NCBI RefSeq assembly: GCF_009907385.1
Contig: NZ_JAAATR010000002.1
Location: 62,001-126,000, forward strand
Reading direction: 5' to 3'
Length of the DNA stretch: 64,000 nucleotides
Source: Atlantibacter hermannii
Lineage (GTDB): Bacteria > Pseudomonadota > Gammaproteobacteria > Enterobacterales > Enterobacteriaceae
A model generated the notes under the pieces. The model was not told where the DNA came from and made no database searches. It saw nothing but the letters and a program-made list of their open reading frames with translations. Within the stretch, counting starts at the first letter, position 1. Every line of letters begins with the position of its first letter. This document shows positions 37,649-47,248 of this stretch, piece by piece. A program made the position numbers and the translations under genes.

Positions 37649-39691
37649 TTAACCCTTAATGCCGTAGTGTTCCAGCATCGCATCCAGTTGCGGTTCGCGG
37701 CCCCGGAAGCGTTTGAACAGCGCCATCGGCTCTTCGGAACCGCCGCGGGTCAGGATGTTGTCGAGGAACGACTGGCCGGTTTGACGGTTGAAAATCCCTT
37801 CTTCTTCAAAGCGGGAATAGGCATCCGCCGCCAGCACATCAGCCCACAGGTAGCTGTAGTAGCCCGCCGCGTAGCCGCCGGCAAAAATGTGGCTGAATGC
37901 GTGCGGGAAACGGCCCCATGACGGACCCGGGATCAGCGCCACCTGGCTCTTAATTTCCGCCAGGGTTTCGAGGATTTTCGCCCCCAGATCCGGGCTGAAC
38001 TCCGCATGCAGGCGGAAATCGAACAGGCCGAACTCCAGCTGGCGCAGGATAAACATCGCCGCCTGGTAGTTTTTCGCCGCCAGCATTTTCTCCAGCAGTT
38101 CCGGCGGCAGCGGTTCGCCGGTTTCATAATGGCCGGAGATAAACGCCAGCGCGTCCGGCTCCCAGCACCAGTTTTCCATAAACTGGCTCGGCAGCTCTAC
38201 CGCATCCCACGGCACCCCGCTGATGCCCGCGACCCCTGGGGTTTCGATGCGCGTCAGCATATGGTGCAGGCCGTGGCCGAATTCGTGGAACAGAGTGATC
38301 ACTTCGTCGTGAGTGAACAGCGCCGGTTTGCCGTTCAGCGGACGGTTGAAGTTACAGGTGAGATAGGCCACCGGTTTTTGCAGCGAGCCGTCGGCTTTGC
38401 GCATCTGGCCGACGCAGTCGTCCATCCACGCGCCGCCGCGTTTGTTTTCACGGGCGTACAGGTCGAGATAGAAGCTGCCGCGCAGTTCGCCGCTGTCGTC
38501 ATACAGTTCGAAGAAGCGCACGTCCGGATGCCAGACGTCCACGTCTTTACGCTCTTTTGCGGTAATGCCGTAAATGCGTTTAACGACTTCGAACAGACCG
38601 TTAACCGCTTTCGTTTCCGGGAAATACGGGCGCAGCTGCTCGTCGCTGATGCTGTACAGATGCTGCTTCTGTTTTTCGCTGTAGTAGGCGATATCCCACG
38701 GATGGAGTTCGTCCACGCCGTGCTCCGCTTTGGCGAATGCGCGCAACTGGGCCAGCTCTTTCTCACCCTGAGGGCGGGCGCGTTTTGCCAGATCGGTTAA
38801 GAAATCCAGCACCTGCTGTGGGTTTTCCGCCATTTTGGTGGCGAGGGATTTATGGGCGTAGTTTTCAAAGCCCAGCAGTTCCGCCAGCTCATGACGCAGC
38901 GCCAGGATCTCTTCCATAATCGGGCTGTTATCCCATTTTCCGGCGTTTGGACCCTGATCAGAGGCGCGGGTGCTGTAGGCGCGGTACATCTCTTCACGCA
39001 GCGCCTGGTTATCACAATAGGTCATCACCGGCAGATAGCTCGGGATATCCAGCGTCAGCAGATAGCCCTGCTGCTCTTTGGCTTCGGCCTGCGCTTTGGC
39101 GGCGGCCAGCGCGCTTTCCGGCATCCCGGCGAGTTCAGATTCGTCGGTAACCAGTTTGCTCCAGCCCATGGTGGCGTCGAGTACGTTATTGCTGTAGGTG
39201 GAACCCAGCTCGGACAGCCGCGCGGCGATTTCGCCATAGCGCTGCTGTTTGTCTTTTGGCAGACCGATGCCGGAAAGTTCAAAATCGCGCAGGGCATTAT
39301 CCACGGCTTTTTTCTGGGCGGTGTCGAGGGCGGCGTAGTGCTCGCCGTCGCGCAGATCGCGGTACGCGTTATACAGCCCTTCATGTTGGCCGACCCAGGT
39401 GCTGTATTCAGACAGCAGCGGCAGGGTTTGCTCGTAGGCTTCGCGCAGTTCCGGGCTGTTCTGCACCGAATTAAGGTGGCTGACCGGCGAGAAAATGCGC
39501 CCTAAACGATCGTCCACTTCCGCCAGCGGCTGGCACAGCGTCTCCCAACGGTACGGCGCGCCTTTCGCGACCACTTCTTCCACACGCTGACGGCAGGCAT
39601 CCAGCGCTTGCGTCACAGCGGGTACCACGTGTTCAGGTTTAATGGCGGAGAAGGGCGGCAACTCGAAAGGGACGAGTAATGGATTGGTCAT
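37649..39691 (-). CDS. prlC: PrlC, oligopeptidase A
   Basis: A 680-residue cytoplasmic zinc metallopeptidase of family M3 that degrades peptides, including cleaved signal peptides. The HEFGH zinc motif lies in the C-terminal third ([13 protein letters not shown]), with the downstream glutamate region intact. AGGAA precedes the ATG. prlC and rsmJ form an operon. A heat-shock type promoter lies at 39756-39784, as expected from sigma-32 control of E. coli prlC. Confidence 0.96.
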   Translation of the reverse strand: MTNPLLVPFELPPFSAIKPEHVVPAVTQALDACRQRVEEVVAKGAPYRWETLCQPLAEVDDRLGRIFSPVSHLNSVQNSPELREAYEQTLPLLSEYSTWVGQHEGLYNAYRDLRDGEHYAALDTAQKKAVDNALRDFELSGIGLPKDKQQRYGEIAARLSELGSTYSNNVLDATMGWSKLVTDESELAGMPESALAAAKAQAEAKEQQGYLLTLDIPSYLPVMTYCDNQALREEMYRAYSTRASDQGPNAGKWDNSPIMEEILALRHELAELLGFENYAHKSLATKMAENPQQVLDFLTDLAKRARPQGEKELAQLRAFAKAEHGVDELHPWDIAYYSEKQKQHLYSISDEQLRPYFPETKAVNGLFEVVKRIYGITAKERKDVDVWHPDVRFFELYDDSGELRGSFYLDLYARENKRGGAWMDDCVGQMRKADGSLQKPVAYLTCNFNRPLNGKPALFTHDEVITLFHEFGHGLHHMLTRIETPGVAGISGVPWDAVELPSQFMENWCWEPDALAFISGHYETGEPLPPELLEKMLAAKNYQAAMFILRQLEFGLFDFRLHAEFSPDLGAKILETLAEIKSQVALIPGPSWGRFPHAFSHIFAGGYAAGYYSYLWADVLAADAYSRFEEEGIFNRQTGQSFLDNILTRGGSEEPMALFKRFRGREPQLDAMLEHYGIKG

Positions 39692-39755
39692 AAGCGCGTT
39701 CCTGATTAAAAGGTAAGTGAAGCGCGTCGAGCGGCGCTTTGTTCATTGTGTGGTG

Positions 39756-39784
39756 ATCTGGGGTTTAGTGTAGTGGATTTCAAT
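39756..39784 (-). promoter_or_regulatory. Sigma-32 promoter of prlC
   Basis: On the minus strand ATTGAAA (39784-39778), a 14-base spacer, then CCCCAGAT (39763-39756). The heat-shock consensus is CTTGAAA - 13/15 - CCCCATNT. It lies about 65 bases upstream of the prlC start. Confidence 0.75.
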
Positions 39785-39868
39785 GGTCGCCGTCGGCAAT
39801 CCCCGGTCGGGTTAACTTTCCGGTATACTGTCGCCATACCCTTAAGATCCCATCTGGAAACGTTCTAC

Positions 39869-40711
39869 ATGCTTAGCTATCGCCACAGCTTCCACGCCGG
39901 CAACCACGCCGATGTGCTGAAGCACACTGTACAAAGCCTTATCATTGAATCCCTTAAAGAAAAAGAGAAACCGTTTCTCTATCTGGATACCCATGCGGGG
40001 GCAGGGCGCTATCAGTTAAGCGGCGAGCATGCGGAGCGTACCGGCGAATATCTCGAAGGCATCGCGCGCATCTGGCAGCAGGACGATTTACCTGCGGAAC
40101 TGGAGCCGTACATCAGCGCGGTGGCGCATTTCAACCGTGGCGGGCAGCTGCGTTATTACCCTGGCTCGCCGCTGATCGCGCGCCAGCTGCTGCGCCCGCA
40201 AGACAGCATGCAGCTCACCGAACTGCATCCCAGCGATTTCCCGCTGCTGCGCGCTGAATTTCAGAAAGACGATCGCGCCACCGTCAGCCGTTCCGACGGC
40301 TATCAGCAGCTCAAGGCTAAACTGCCGCCGGTGTCGCGCCGGGGGTTGATTCTTATCGACCCGCCCTATGAAATGAAAACCGACTATCAGGCGGTGGTGA
40401 CCGGGATTAAAGAAGGCTACAACCGCTTTGCGACCGGCGTGTACGCGCTGTGGTATCCGGTGGTATTGCGCCAGCAGATCAAACGTATGGTTCACGCGCT
40501 GGAAGAAACCGGCATCCGGCGTATTCTGCAAATCGAACTGGCGGTACTGCCGGACAGCGATCGTCGCGGCATGACCGCGTCGGGGATGATTGTGATTAAC
40601 CCGCCGTGGAAGCTGGAACAGCAGATGAACAACGTGCTGCCCTGGCTGCACAAAAAGCTGGTGCCTGCGGGAACCGGACACGCCACCGTCAGCTGGATCG
40701 TGCCGGAATAA
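39869..40711 (+). CDS. rlmJ: RlmJ, 23S rRNA (adenine-2030-N6) methyltransferase
   Basis: A 280-residue SAM-dependent methyltransferase that methylates A2030 of 23S rRNA. The N-terminus MLSYRHSFHAGNHADVLKH is invariant in the family; the catalytic DPPYE motif lies near residue 165. The reading frame is open to 39746, but the ATG at 39869 matches the E. coli start. It is divergent from prlC and followed by gor. Confidence 0.95.
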   Translation: MLSYRHSFHAGNHADVLKHTVQSLIIESLKEKEKPFLYLDTHAGAGRYQLSGEHAERTGEYLEGIARIWQQDDLPAELEPYISAVAHFNRGGQLRYYPGSPLIARQLLRPQDSMQLTELHPSDFPLLRAEFQKDDRATVSRSDGYQQLKAKLPPVSRRGLILIDPPYEMKTDYQAVVTGIKEGYNRFATGVYALWYPVVLRQQIKRMVHALEETGIRRILQIELAVLPDSDRRGMTASGMIVINPPWKLEQQMNNVLPWLHKKLVPAGTGHATVSWIVPE

Positions 40712-40782
40712 TCGCAGCCATCGATGGAACCTTTTGATTTCAGGTATACAATCGCGGCAATCAGACATTAAGGACCAGAATC

Positions 40783-42135
40783 ATGACCAGACATTACGAC
40801 TACCTCGCTATCGGCGGCGGCAGCGGCGGTATTGCCTCCATTAACCGGGCAGCCATGTACGGGAAGAAGTGCGCGCTGATTGAAGCCAAAGAGCTGGGCG
40901 GCACCTGCGTCAACGTCGGTTGCGTGCCGAAAAAAGTGATGTGGCATGCGGCGCAAATCGCGGAAGCTATCCATCTGTACGGCCCGGATTACGGTTTCGA
41001 TACCACCGTGAATCATTTCGACTGGAAAAAGCTGGTCGCCAGCCGTACCGCCTATATCGATCGCATTCATACCTCGTATGAGACGGTACTGAAGAAAAAT
41101 ATTGTCGATGTGATCCGTGGTTTTGCGCGTTTTGTTGATGCGCATACCGTGGAAGTGAACGGCGAGACCATCACCGCTGATCATATTCTGATTGCCACTG
41201 GCGGTCGTCCGTCTATCCCGTCGGTTCCGGGCGCGGAATACGGTATTGATTCCGATGGCTTTTTTGAGCTGGACGCGATGCCAAAACGCGTTGCGGTCGT
41301 CGGCGCGGGTTACATCGCCGTGGAAATCGCCGGCGTGGTTAACGCGCTGGGCGCGGATACCCATCTGTTCGTGCGTAAACACGCGCCGCTGCGTAACTTT
41401 GATCCGCTGATTGTGGAAACGCTGGTGGAAGTGATCAACACCGAAGGCCCGACGCTGCACACGCAGGCGATCCCGGAAGCGGTGGTGAAAAACGCCGACG
41501 GCAGCCTGACGCTGCAACTGGAAGATGGCCGTAGCGAAACCGTTGACTGCCTGATTTGGGCGATTGGCCGTGAACCGGCGAACGATACCTTCAACCTGGA
41601 AGCGACAGGCGTTAAAACCAACGAAAAAGGGTATATCGTCGTCGATAAGTTCCAGAATACCAGCGTTGAGGGCATTTACGCGGTGGGCGATAACACCGGC
41701 GCGGTAGAGCTGACGCCGGTTGCCGTTGCTGCCGGACGCCGTCTCTCCGAGCGCCTGTTTAACAACAAGCCGGAAGAGCATCTGGATTACACCAACATCC
41801 CGACCGTGGTGTTCAGCCACCCGCCGATCGGCACCGTGGGCCTGACCGAACCGCAGGCGCGCGAGCAGTACGGCGACGATCAGGTGAAAGTGTATAAATC
41901 ATCTTTCACCGCGATGTACACCGCCGTGACCTCTCACCGCCAGCCGTGCCGCATGAAATTAGTGTGCGTCGGCCCGGAAGAGAAAATTGTCGGCATCCAC
42001 GGAATTGGCTTCGGCATGGATGAGATCCTGCAAGGCTTCGCGGTGGCGCTGAAAATGGGCGCGACCAAGAAAGACTTTGATAATACCGTGGCGATCCACC
42101 CGACGGCGGCGGAAGAGTTTGTGACAATGCGTTAA
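40783..42135 (+). CDS. gor: Gor, glutathione-disulfide reductase
   Basis: Reduces oxidised glutathione with NADPH, keeping the cytoplasm reducing. The 450-residue flavoprotein has the FAD-binding [10 protein letters not shown] at the N-terminus, the redox disulfide CVNVGC (Cys42 and Cys47), the NADPH motif [11 protein letters not shown] and the catalytic HPTAAEE near the C-terminus. AAGGACC is the ribosome site. In E. coli the gene is under OxyR and RpoS; no OxyR site was identified here. A strong terminator follows. Confidence 0.97.
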   Translation: MTRHYDYLAIGGGSGGIASINRAAMYGKKCALIEAKELGGTCVNVGCVPKKVMWHAAQIAEAIHLYGPDYGFDTTVNHFDWKKLVASRTAYIDRIHTSYETVLKKNIVDVIRGFARFVDAHTVEVNGETITADHILIATGGRPSIPSVPGAEYGIDSDGFFELDAMPKRVAVVGAGYIAVEIAGVVNALGADTHLFVRKHAPLRNFDPLIVETLVEVINTEGPTLHTQAIPEAVVKNADGSLTLQLEDGRSETVDCLIWAIGREPANDTFNLEATGVKTNEKGYIVVDKFQNTSVEGIYAVGDNTGAVELTPVAVAAGRRLSERLFNNKPEEHLDYTNIPTVVFSHPPIGTVGLTEPQAREQYGDDQVKVYKSSFTAMYTAVTSHRQPCRMKLVCVGPEEKIVGIHGIGFGMDEILQGFAVALKMGATKKDFDNTVAIHPTAAEEFVTMR

Positions 42136-42161
42136 TTCGCCGTCAGGATTAATGAAAACAG

Positions 42162-42190
42162 TGCCCGCCTGAACGGTGGGCATTTTTTTT
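42162..42190 (+). terminator. Terminator of gor
   Basis: TGCCCGCC (42162-42169) pairs with GGTGGGCA (42175-42182), one G-T wobble, followed by eight T. Confidence 0.9.
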
Positions 42191-42241
42191 GCCCGTCACG
42201 TCCCGATGGGCGTTCGTTGGAAACAAGCGGCTCAAGGCCAT

Positions 42242-42487
42242 TCAGGGATACGTGGCGATGCACGTCATCTTTTCCCCGTCCACCCGATACACTGATTCCG
42301 TCAGCCCGGCCATGACCCACTGCTGATACCCGTCTTCAGGGCAGGCGATCCAGATACACAGCCCGCAGCCGCCGCGCAGCTGGCGTGGGATATCGGTAAC
42401 GCGAAAATCGCTTCCCGCCGCCTGGAGCGCCCGGCGGGTTTTCACCACGCCGAGGGTACTGTGAAACAGAAACAGGTATTCGGTCAT
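42242..42487 (-). CDS. DUF3343 putative Se/S carrier-like protein
   Basis: An 81-residue protein of the DUF3343 family, named after a proposed selenium/sulfur carrier. It has the N-terminal LFLFHSTLGVVKTRRAL and a conserved GGCGLCI motif with two cysteines near residue 42. Its ATG overlaps the yjiL stop (ATGA), so it is translated with yjiM-yjiL. This suggests a role in cluster supply or in the same redox chemistry. The biochemical role is unproven. Confidence 0.75.
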   Translation of the reverse strand: MTEYLFLFHSTLGVVKTRRALQAAGSDFRVTDIPRQLRGGCGLCIWIACPEDGYQQWVMAGLTESVYRVDGEKMTCIATYP

Positions 42488-43251
42488 CGGCGTTTCCCCG
42501 GCTGCTGGCCGATCAGCGCCGCGCCGACCGCCCCGGCATACTGGGCGTCGGGATGGGTTTGCACCGTCATGCCCACGTGTTGCGTCAGCTTCTCGACAAA
42601 CACGGCGCAGTGGCTGACGCCGCCGGTAAACAGCACCGGCCCCTGCGCCGACAGCCTGCCGATAAAGTTTGCGCTACGACGCGCCATGGCGTTGACGATC
42701 CCGGCCAGAATGGCTTCCGGGGCGACACCCGCCGAACGCAGGCTGATGACTTCTGATTCCGCAAATACCGTACACATGCTGGTGATGGCGTGCGGCTCCA
42801 CGCCATGGGTAATCGCGTCGAGCTGGTCAACGCTGGCGCCGAGGGTACGGGAAATCACTTCCAGAAAGCGTCCGGTGCCGGCGGCGCATTTGTCGTTCAT
42901 CAGAAAGTCGGTGAGGTTGCCCTGCTCGTCGAGCTGGATGACTTTACTGTCCTGGCCGCCGATGTCGATCACCGTGCGGGTGTCCGGCACCAGCAGGCGC
43001 GCGCCCAGACCGTGGCAGGAAATTTCCGTGACCTGTTTATCGGCGAAATCCACCAGTTGCCGCCCATAGCCGGTGAGGGTGAGAAACGGGCGTTCATCCA
43101 GCCCGGCGCTGAGGTTTTGCCAGGCATCGCGGATGGCCGTTTCCGGGCGGAACGGCGTCGGGCACAGGAAGCGGCGCACAATCGCGCCGTCCTGCAACAG
43201 AACGCCTTTGGTGGTGGTCGAACCGGAATCTATGCCTACTGATACAGCCAC
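42484..43251 (-). CDS. yjiL: YjiL, ATP-dependent activator of a double-cubane/dehydratase-type protein
   Basis: A 255-residue ASKHA-fold ATPase of the BadF/HgdC family. GIDSGSTTTKG (phosphate 1), VIDIGGQDSK and the two cysteines for a shared [4Fe-4S] cluster (DKCAAGTGRF and SMCTVFAE) are all present, as expected for a homodimeric ATP-driven electron donor. Its partner is YjiM. It matches E. coli YjiL nearly throughout. Confidence 0.9.
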   Translation of the reverse strand: MAVSVGIDSGSTTTKGVLLQDGAIVRRFLCPTPFRPETAIRDAWQNLSAGLDERPFLTLTGYGRQLVDFADKQVTEISCHGLGARLLVPDTRTVIDIGGQDSKVIQLDEQGNLTDFLMNDKCAAGTGRFLEVISRTLGASVDQLDAITHGVEPHAITSMCTVFAESEVISLRSAGVAPEAILAGIVNAMARRSANFIGRLSAQGPVLFTGGVSHCAVFVEKLTQHVGMTVQTHPDAQYAGAVGAALIGQQPGKRR

Positions 43252-43260
43252 AACCGCTCC

Positions 43261-44412
43261 TTAAAGCATTTCGATAAAGGCCGCCACGCGAGTGCTGAGT
43301 TGCCCGATATCCGAGGTAGAGTAATCGGTCTCGATAGCGATATACGGGATGTGGTGGTTTTCACGCACGTGGCGCTTAATCGCCAGCGATTCAACGGCGT
43401 AGGTATGACAGGCCTGCAAAATCACATCCACCACGCCGTCAGCCTGGTACTCTTCCACCATCTGGCTAAGCAGTTTCAGGCGCTGGTCGTTCGGGGAAAT
43501 GCAGGAACAGCCAATCGCCAGATATTTGTCGGTCAGCGCGTCGTAGACATCGCCGGTTTCATCCACGCAGTGTTCGGTCGCTTTCGCGCCGGTGCAGTTT
43601 TCAAAGCCCACCACCCAGCCGCCGTTCTCCTCAATGGCGCGCACCACTTTTTCCGCCGCGCCGCCGATGGGGCAACCGGTGATCAGAATACGCGGGCGGG
43701 CTTCCAGCCGCTTGCCGTCCTGCCACTCCTGGCGCACGCGCGCCGCCATGCCGTTCAGTTCGTCGATCAGCGCTTTTTTGTCGAAGCGGAAGGTCGCGCC
43801 GTACACCACTTTGAGGATATCCATGCCGCTGAGCGCTGGCGGATTAAGCTGCCCGACGTGGTAAAAATTGGCGGTCGCGCGGCGCTCCTGGTTTTTCAGC
43901 GCGATAGCATCCCGCAGCGCCTGCTCGGTGATTGTCGCGCCAAAACGCTGTTCAACAGCCTCTTTCAGGCGATGGATTTCCGCTTTCCATAACGCGCGGG
44001 ACGCGGCATCGACGGCGCTGTTCGGGAGTTGCATCACATGCACGGCCTTAAAATCGGCCATGTACTCGTACATCTTTTTCTTGCCGTCGCAGGTGGTTTC
44101 ACCCACCACCAGGTCAGAGAAATAGAAGTAGGGGCATTTATCGGTTTTCCCGAAACCGTAGCTGCTTTTAATCAGCGGGCACAGGTTGCGCGGCAGGTCT
44201 TTTTCGGCTTCTTCGATGGTCTCATCGGAAGTGGAGCACAGCGAGACGACCACCGCGCCGGCCGCCATGGGGATCTCCTGAGGCATAAAGGTGCAATAGG
44301 TTCCAACCAGCGGAACGCCTTGCTCTTTGAGATCCATGACGGTGATAAAACCTTTCTGACGGGCTTCGGAGAACTGATCGAAAATGGCGGGTAATTCAGT
44401 GATAAGAGACAT
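43261..44412 (-). CDS. yjiM: YjiM, 2-hydroxyacyl-CoA-dehydratase-like iron-sulfur protein
   Basis: A 383-residue protein of the HgdB/FldC family. Conserved cysteines occur in GTYCTFMP, SLCSTSD, KTDKCPYFYF, ENCTGAK, IGCSCISPND and LQACHTY. Relatives with this two-gene layout bind a double-cubane [8Fe-9S] cluster and, with the YjiL-type ATPase, carry out ATP-driven reductions of small molecules; true dehydratases have an extra subunit that is absent here. GGAAGGA precedes the ATG. The natural substrate is unknown. In E. coli K-12 the pair lies elsewhere in the chromosome. Confidence 0.88.
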   Translation of the reverse strand: MSLITELPAIFDQFSEARQKGFITVMDLKEQGVPLVGTYCTFMPQEIPMAAGAVVVSLCSTSDETIEEAEKDLPRNLCPLIKSSYGFGKTDKCPYFYFSDLVVGETTCDGKKKMYEYMADFKAVHVMQLPNSAVDAASRALWKAEIHRLKEAVEQRFGATITEQALRDAIALKNQERRATANFYHVGQLNPPALSGMDILKVVYGATFRFDKKALIDELNGMAARVRQEWQDGKRLEARPRILITGCPIGGAAEKVVRAIEENGGWVVGFENCTGAKATEHCVDETGDVYDALTDKYLAIGCSCISPNDQRLKLLSQMVEEYQADGVVDVILQACHTYAVESLAIKRHVRENHHIPYIAIETDYSTSDIGQLSTRVAAFIEML

Positions 44413-44826
44413 ATTTTTCCTTCCCCGTTACACGGGCGAGAGTAAAATTGGCCCCGCATTATAGCCATACAATATAAAAGGTTTTCTTGATCTCTCCCGG
44501 GTGCAGGCAACTCTTACGCGTTGTTGCGACGGCGTTCACTTTTTTAACCATAATGCAGCGCCAGGTCTTGATGGTATAAAGCATTCTGAACGATAACCTG
44601 TACAGAGAATGTTAATGCGGCGCTTAATTAACCAGAAAGTTATTAATTGAATATGCTCATATTAATTTAACGCTGTGCATTTTGTAACCCATTAAATCCT
44701 GTACAGTCACAGCGTATATAAATCTCAAGCCTCACACGTTTATCAATAAAATACATACTTTACGCGTATTGTGCCCCTCGTTTTGCCTGCTGATATTTTT
44801 ATATGGCTCGCAGTGGGGAAAAAACA
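44413..44826. other. AT-rich intergenic region upstream of yjiM and the SLATT gene
   Basis: About 410 bases with no gene seen. It holds the divergent promoters of yjiM and the DUF4231 gene, which were not resolved. It is much richer in A+T than the core genes, consistent with an acquired segment. Confidence 0.35.
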
Positions 44827-45273
44827 ATGTCAGAAGAGGATGGTAATACAACATTAAAGCGTCTTGACGAGCAGATAAGCTGGTATGCCCGCAAAAGCCG
44901 CATAGCCTGCTTCCTATATAAATCATTGAAAATATTGCAGATAATGATATCCGCCATTATCCCGTTGATTTCATTATTTATTAATGAGGAAGCCGAAAGA
45001 ATTATGGCCGTTCTGGGCGTTATCATTCTTTTCATTGAGGGCTTGCAGCAGTTAAATCAGTATCAACAAACCTGGTTAATATACCGTTCGACCTGTGAAA
45101 TGCTTAAACATGAGAAATATACTTACCTTGCAGGCGCCGGGGTTTATACAACGGCGGATAATGCAGAAATAATGCTTTCAGAGAGAACGGAAGCACTGAT
45201 GTTGCAGGAGCATTCCAGGTGGTACTCGTTACAGGAAAAAACGCATAGCTCGGCCCAAACGAACGGTAAATAA
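44827..45273 (+). CDS. DUF4231/SLATT-type two-TM membrane protein
   Basis: A 148-residue protein that begins with a short cytoplasmic helix (LKRLDEQISWYARKSR) and has two adjacent hydrophobic segments (about 36-54 and 60-78) followed by a cytoplasmic helical tail. This is the DUF4231 pattern, part of the SLATT group, which was proposed from comparative genomics to be a pore-forming effector in nucleotide-linked conflict systems. The ATG at 44827 has GGGGA upstream; the earlier ATG at 44803 has no ribosome site. The base composition is AT-rich compared with flanking genes. Function here is inferred only from family. Confidence 0.7.
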   Translation: MSEEDGNTTLKRLDEQISWYARKSRIACFLYKSLKILQIMISAIIPLISLFINEEAERIMAVLGVIILFIEGLQQLNQYQQTWLIYRSTCEMLKHEKYTYLAGAGVYTTADNAEIMLSERTEALMLQEHSRWYSLQEKTHSSAQTNGK

Positions 45274-45300
45274 AAGCCGGCCCCCGACAGGTGAGGCAAC

Positions 45301-45708
45301 ATGAAACTGCATGCTTTTGTCGCTATGCCTTTTGGCGTAAAAAATGACAGTCAGGGCCGTAGGATTGATTTTACCCGGGTTTATCAGGAATTAATTAAGC
45401 CGGGGCTGGAAATGGCTTTGCCAGATATCAGCACGAACAACGACGCAGAGCATGACACCTGTTGCGGTGTGAATATTGCCAACGTGGTTTTTAACCCGCT
45501 GTATTCAGAGAAATCGTCTCTGGCTACCTCAGAAGCGGAAGCAGACGATCAGCGTGACGAAGCCCTTTTTGATACGCGCTTTAGCGCCTTAAAAATCGAG
45601 TCAGGCCGCGACCAGCCTGTGGTGCTTGGCGTACCGCCATGGGGAGAAAGGTTACGGGAAAAACTGCGTGAAAGCGTTTATCAATCAACATCACCAAGCC
45701 ATCATTGA
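45301..45708 (+). pseudogene. Degenerate partner of the SLATT gene (MPFG-type N-terminal domain)
   Basis: An open frame of 135 residues. The first 40 (HAFVAMPFGVK, then IDFTRVYQELIKPGLEMA) match the start of larger proteins with a nucleotide-processing/TIR-like domain that are often coded beside SLATT or TPR-S genes. After residue 40 the expected conserved continuation (the ADEE and VVADL-type motifs) is missing and nothing familiar follows, so it looks like a truncated or internally deleted gene. It starts 28 bases after the SLATT gene. It could instead be an intact small protein of an unknown family. Confidence 0.5.
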
Positions 45709-45710
45709 GC

Positions 45711-45740
45711 AAAACGGTGACGGCTCTGTGAGCCGTCACC
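45711..45740 (-). terminator. Terminator of katN
   Basis: GGTGACGGCT (45716-45725) and AGCCGTCACC (45731-45740) form a perfect ten-pair stem; on the minus strand it is followed by TTTT. It lies just past the katN stop. Confidence 0.75.
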
Positions 45741-45747
45741 GGTGACG

Positions 45748-46665
45748 TTATTTCTTCGGCTTTTTCGCCGGCGATTTGCTGGCGGCGGCTTCATTTTCGA
45801 TCGGCGGAACCGAGCCGATATCGGTGCCGGTCACCGGGTTAACCGAAGGATCGGACGCGGTACGTGCAATCATGCTATCCAGATTGGCTTTCTGCGAGGC
45901 AGGAAGCTGAACGCTTGCCAGGCCGTCGCCGCCATCTACTGCGGGTTGCGGATCGGCGACATAGGTGAAGTTCTCGTCGGAATTCCAGCTGCCGCGCATT
46001 TCGTCGCCTTCGGACATATTGAAATAGACGTTGGAGTATTGTTCGATCGGCGGCAATTTCCCGGCCGGGAAATTATTGCGAATCGAATACAACGCTTTCT
46101 CAAATGAAATCTGGTGCGCGACTTCACGCGTCATCAGGAAGCCCAGCGCGTCTTTTACACCAGGGTCGTCGGTCAGGTTGATCAGGCGCTCATAGATGAT
46201 TTTGGCGCGGGCTTCCGCCGCAATGTTGGAGCGCAAATCGGCGGTAACTTCGCCGATGGTGTCGATGTACGCCGCTGTCCAGGGTACACCCGCCGAGTTC
46301 ACCAGCGCCGGGCCGCCGCCATACAGCAGCGAGGTGAGGTGGCTGTCATTGCCGTTGCCGGTAATGGTGCGATAAAGCTCGCCTTCTTTTTCTGTGCCTT
46401 CGGCCATGTCGCCTTTGGCGCCTTTGTTCAGCATCCCCACCAGTGAACCAATGATTTCCAGGTGGCTCAGCTCCTCGGTGGCGATATCCATCAGCATATC
46501 TTTACGGCCTGGATCGTCATCGCCCAGCCCCTGAGTAAAGTAGCGGCACGCCGCTGCCAGCTCGCCCTGTGGGCCGCCAAACTGTTCGAGCAGCAGGTTC
46601 GCCAGGCCGGGATTCGGTTCTGATACGCGCACTGTGTACTGTAGTTTTTTAACATGTCTGAACAT
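45748..46665 (-). CDS. katN: KatN, manganese catalase
   Basis: A 305-residue non-heme dimanganese catalase that breaks down hydrogen peroxide. Ferritin-like helices carry the metal ligands: E35 (QGELAAA), E66 and H69 region (TEELSHLE), AEARAKIIYE and REVAHQ. The C-terminus ends in a lysine-rich KSPAKKPKK tail. Salmonella katN is RpoS-dependent and linked to yciGFE; here yciE lies directly upstream, but yciF and yciG are absent. E. coli K-12 lacks katN. GGAG precedes the ATG. Confidence 0.92.
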   Translation of the reverse strand: MFRHVKKLQYTVRVSEPNPGLANLLLEQFGGPQGELAAACRYFTQGLGDDDPGRKDMLMDIATEELSHLEIIGSLVGMLNKGAKGDMAEGTEKEGELYRTITGNGNDSHLTSLLYGGGPALVNSAGVPWTAAYIDTIGEVTADLRSNIAAEARAKIIYERLINLTDDPGVKDALGFLMTREVAHQISFEKALYSIRNNFPAGKLPPIEQYSNVYFNMSEGDEMRGSWNSDENFTYVADPQPAVDGGDGLASVQLPASQKANLDSMIARTASDPSVNPVTGTDIGSVPPIENEAAASKSPAKKPKK

Positions 46666-46696
46666 GGCTCACTCCGCAAAAGTAAAAGGCAGTAAA

Positions 46697-46719
46697 ATGC
46701 CCGCGTTAGCGGCGGGCAT
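46697..46719 (-). terminator. Stem-loop between yciE and katN
   Basis: ATGCCCGC (46697-46704) pairs with GCGGGCAT (46712-46719). On the minus strand TTTT follows, so it could attenuate read-through from yciE into katN. Confidence 0.5.
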
Positions 46720-46735
46720 CCTGCAAAAGAAGGGA

Positions 46736-47248
46736 TTATTTTTTGGCTTCGACGCCAGGGGCGGCGTCACGAACCAGGAACTGCTCGGTGACATCCGGAA
46801 TATGATTTAACGCCCACTCCGCCATAGCGATTTCCTGCTCGCGGATCTGTTCAAAGATGCGTGCGCCTTCCTGGTCGCCGACCAGCTGCGCCGCCGCAAT
46901 CAGCGAGGTGTAGCAAGCCACTTCAAAGTGTTCAAAGGCATAGCTGCTGAGCGCGCCTTTCACCACTTCGTCATCGGCAAACATACCGCCCATCGCCTGG
47001 CCGGTAGCCGCCATCTTGCCCATCACGTCTTTGAAGGTGGAGTTGGAGGTGTTATGACGATCGATAACGGACTGAATCAGCGTTTGCTGCTGGCGAGTTT
47101 CTTCAATGTGTTGCTCAATGCGCGCTTTCAGATCCGGATAGTGCTCCAGTCGTCCAGCCATTTTTTCAAGCATGGATTCAGCCTGTTTCTCCATCGCATG
47201 CGCATCTCTTACCCAGTCCAGATAGTTTTCTTCGTAAGTCGTTGCCAT
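46736..47248 (-). CDS. yciE: YciE-like ferritin-fold stress protein (DUF892)
   Basis: A 170-residue DUF892 protein with the ferritin-like four-helix fold. The opening LDWVRDAHAMEKQAESML and the later FEHFEVACYTSL are characteristic; the glutamates and histidines of a di-metal site are in place. Its E. coli homologue YciE is in the RpoS-controlled yciGFE operon. The ATG at 47248 has GAGGAA upstream; the longer frame to 47305 is not used. It is likely co-regulated with katN for stationary-phase oxidative stress; the exact activity is unknown. Confidence 0.88.
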   Translation of the reverse strand: MATTYEENYLDWVRDAHAMEKQAESMLEKMAGRLEHYPDLKARIEQHIEETRQQQTLIQSVIDRHNTSNSTFKDVMGKMAATGQAMGGMFADDEVVKGALSSYAFEHFEVACYTSLIAAAQLVGDQEGARIFEQIREQEIAMAEWALNHIPDVTEQFLVRDAAPGVEAKK

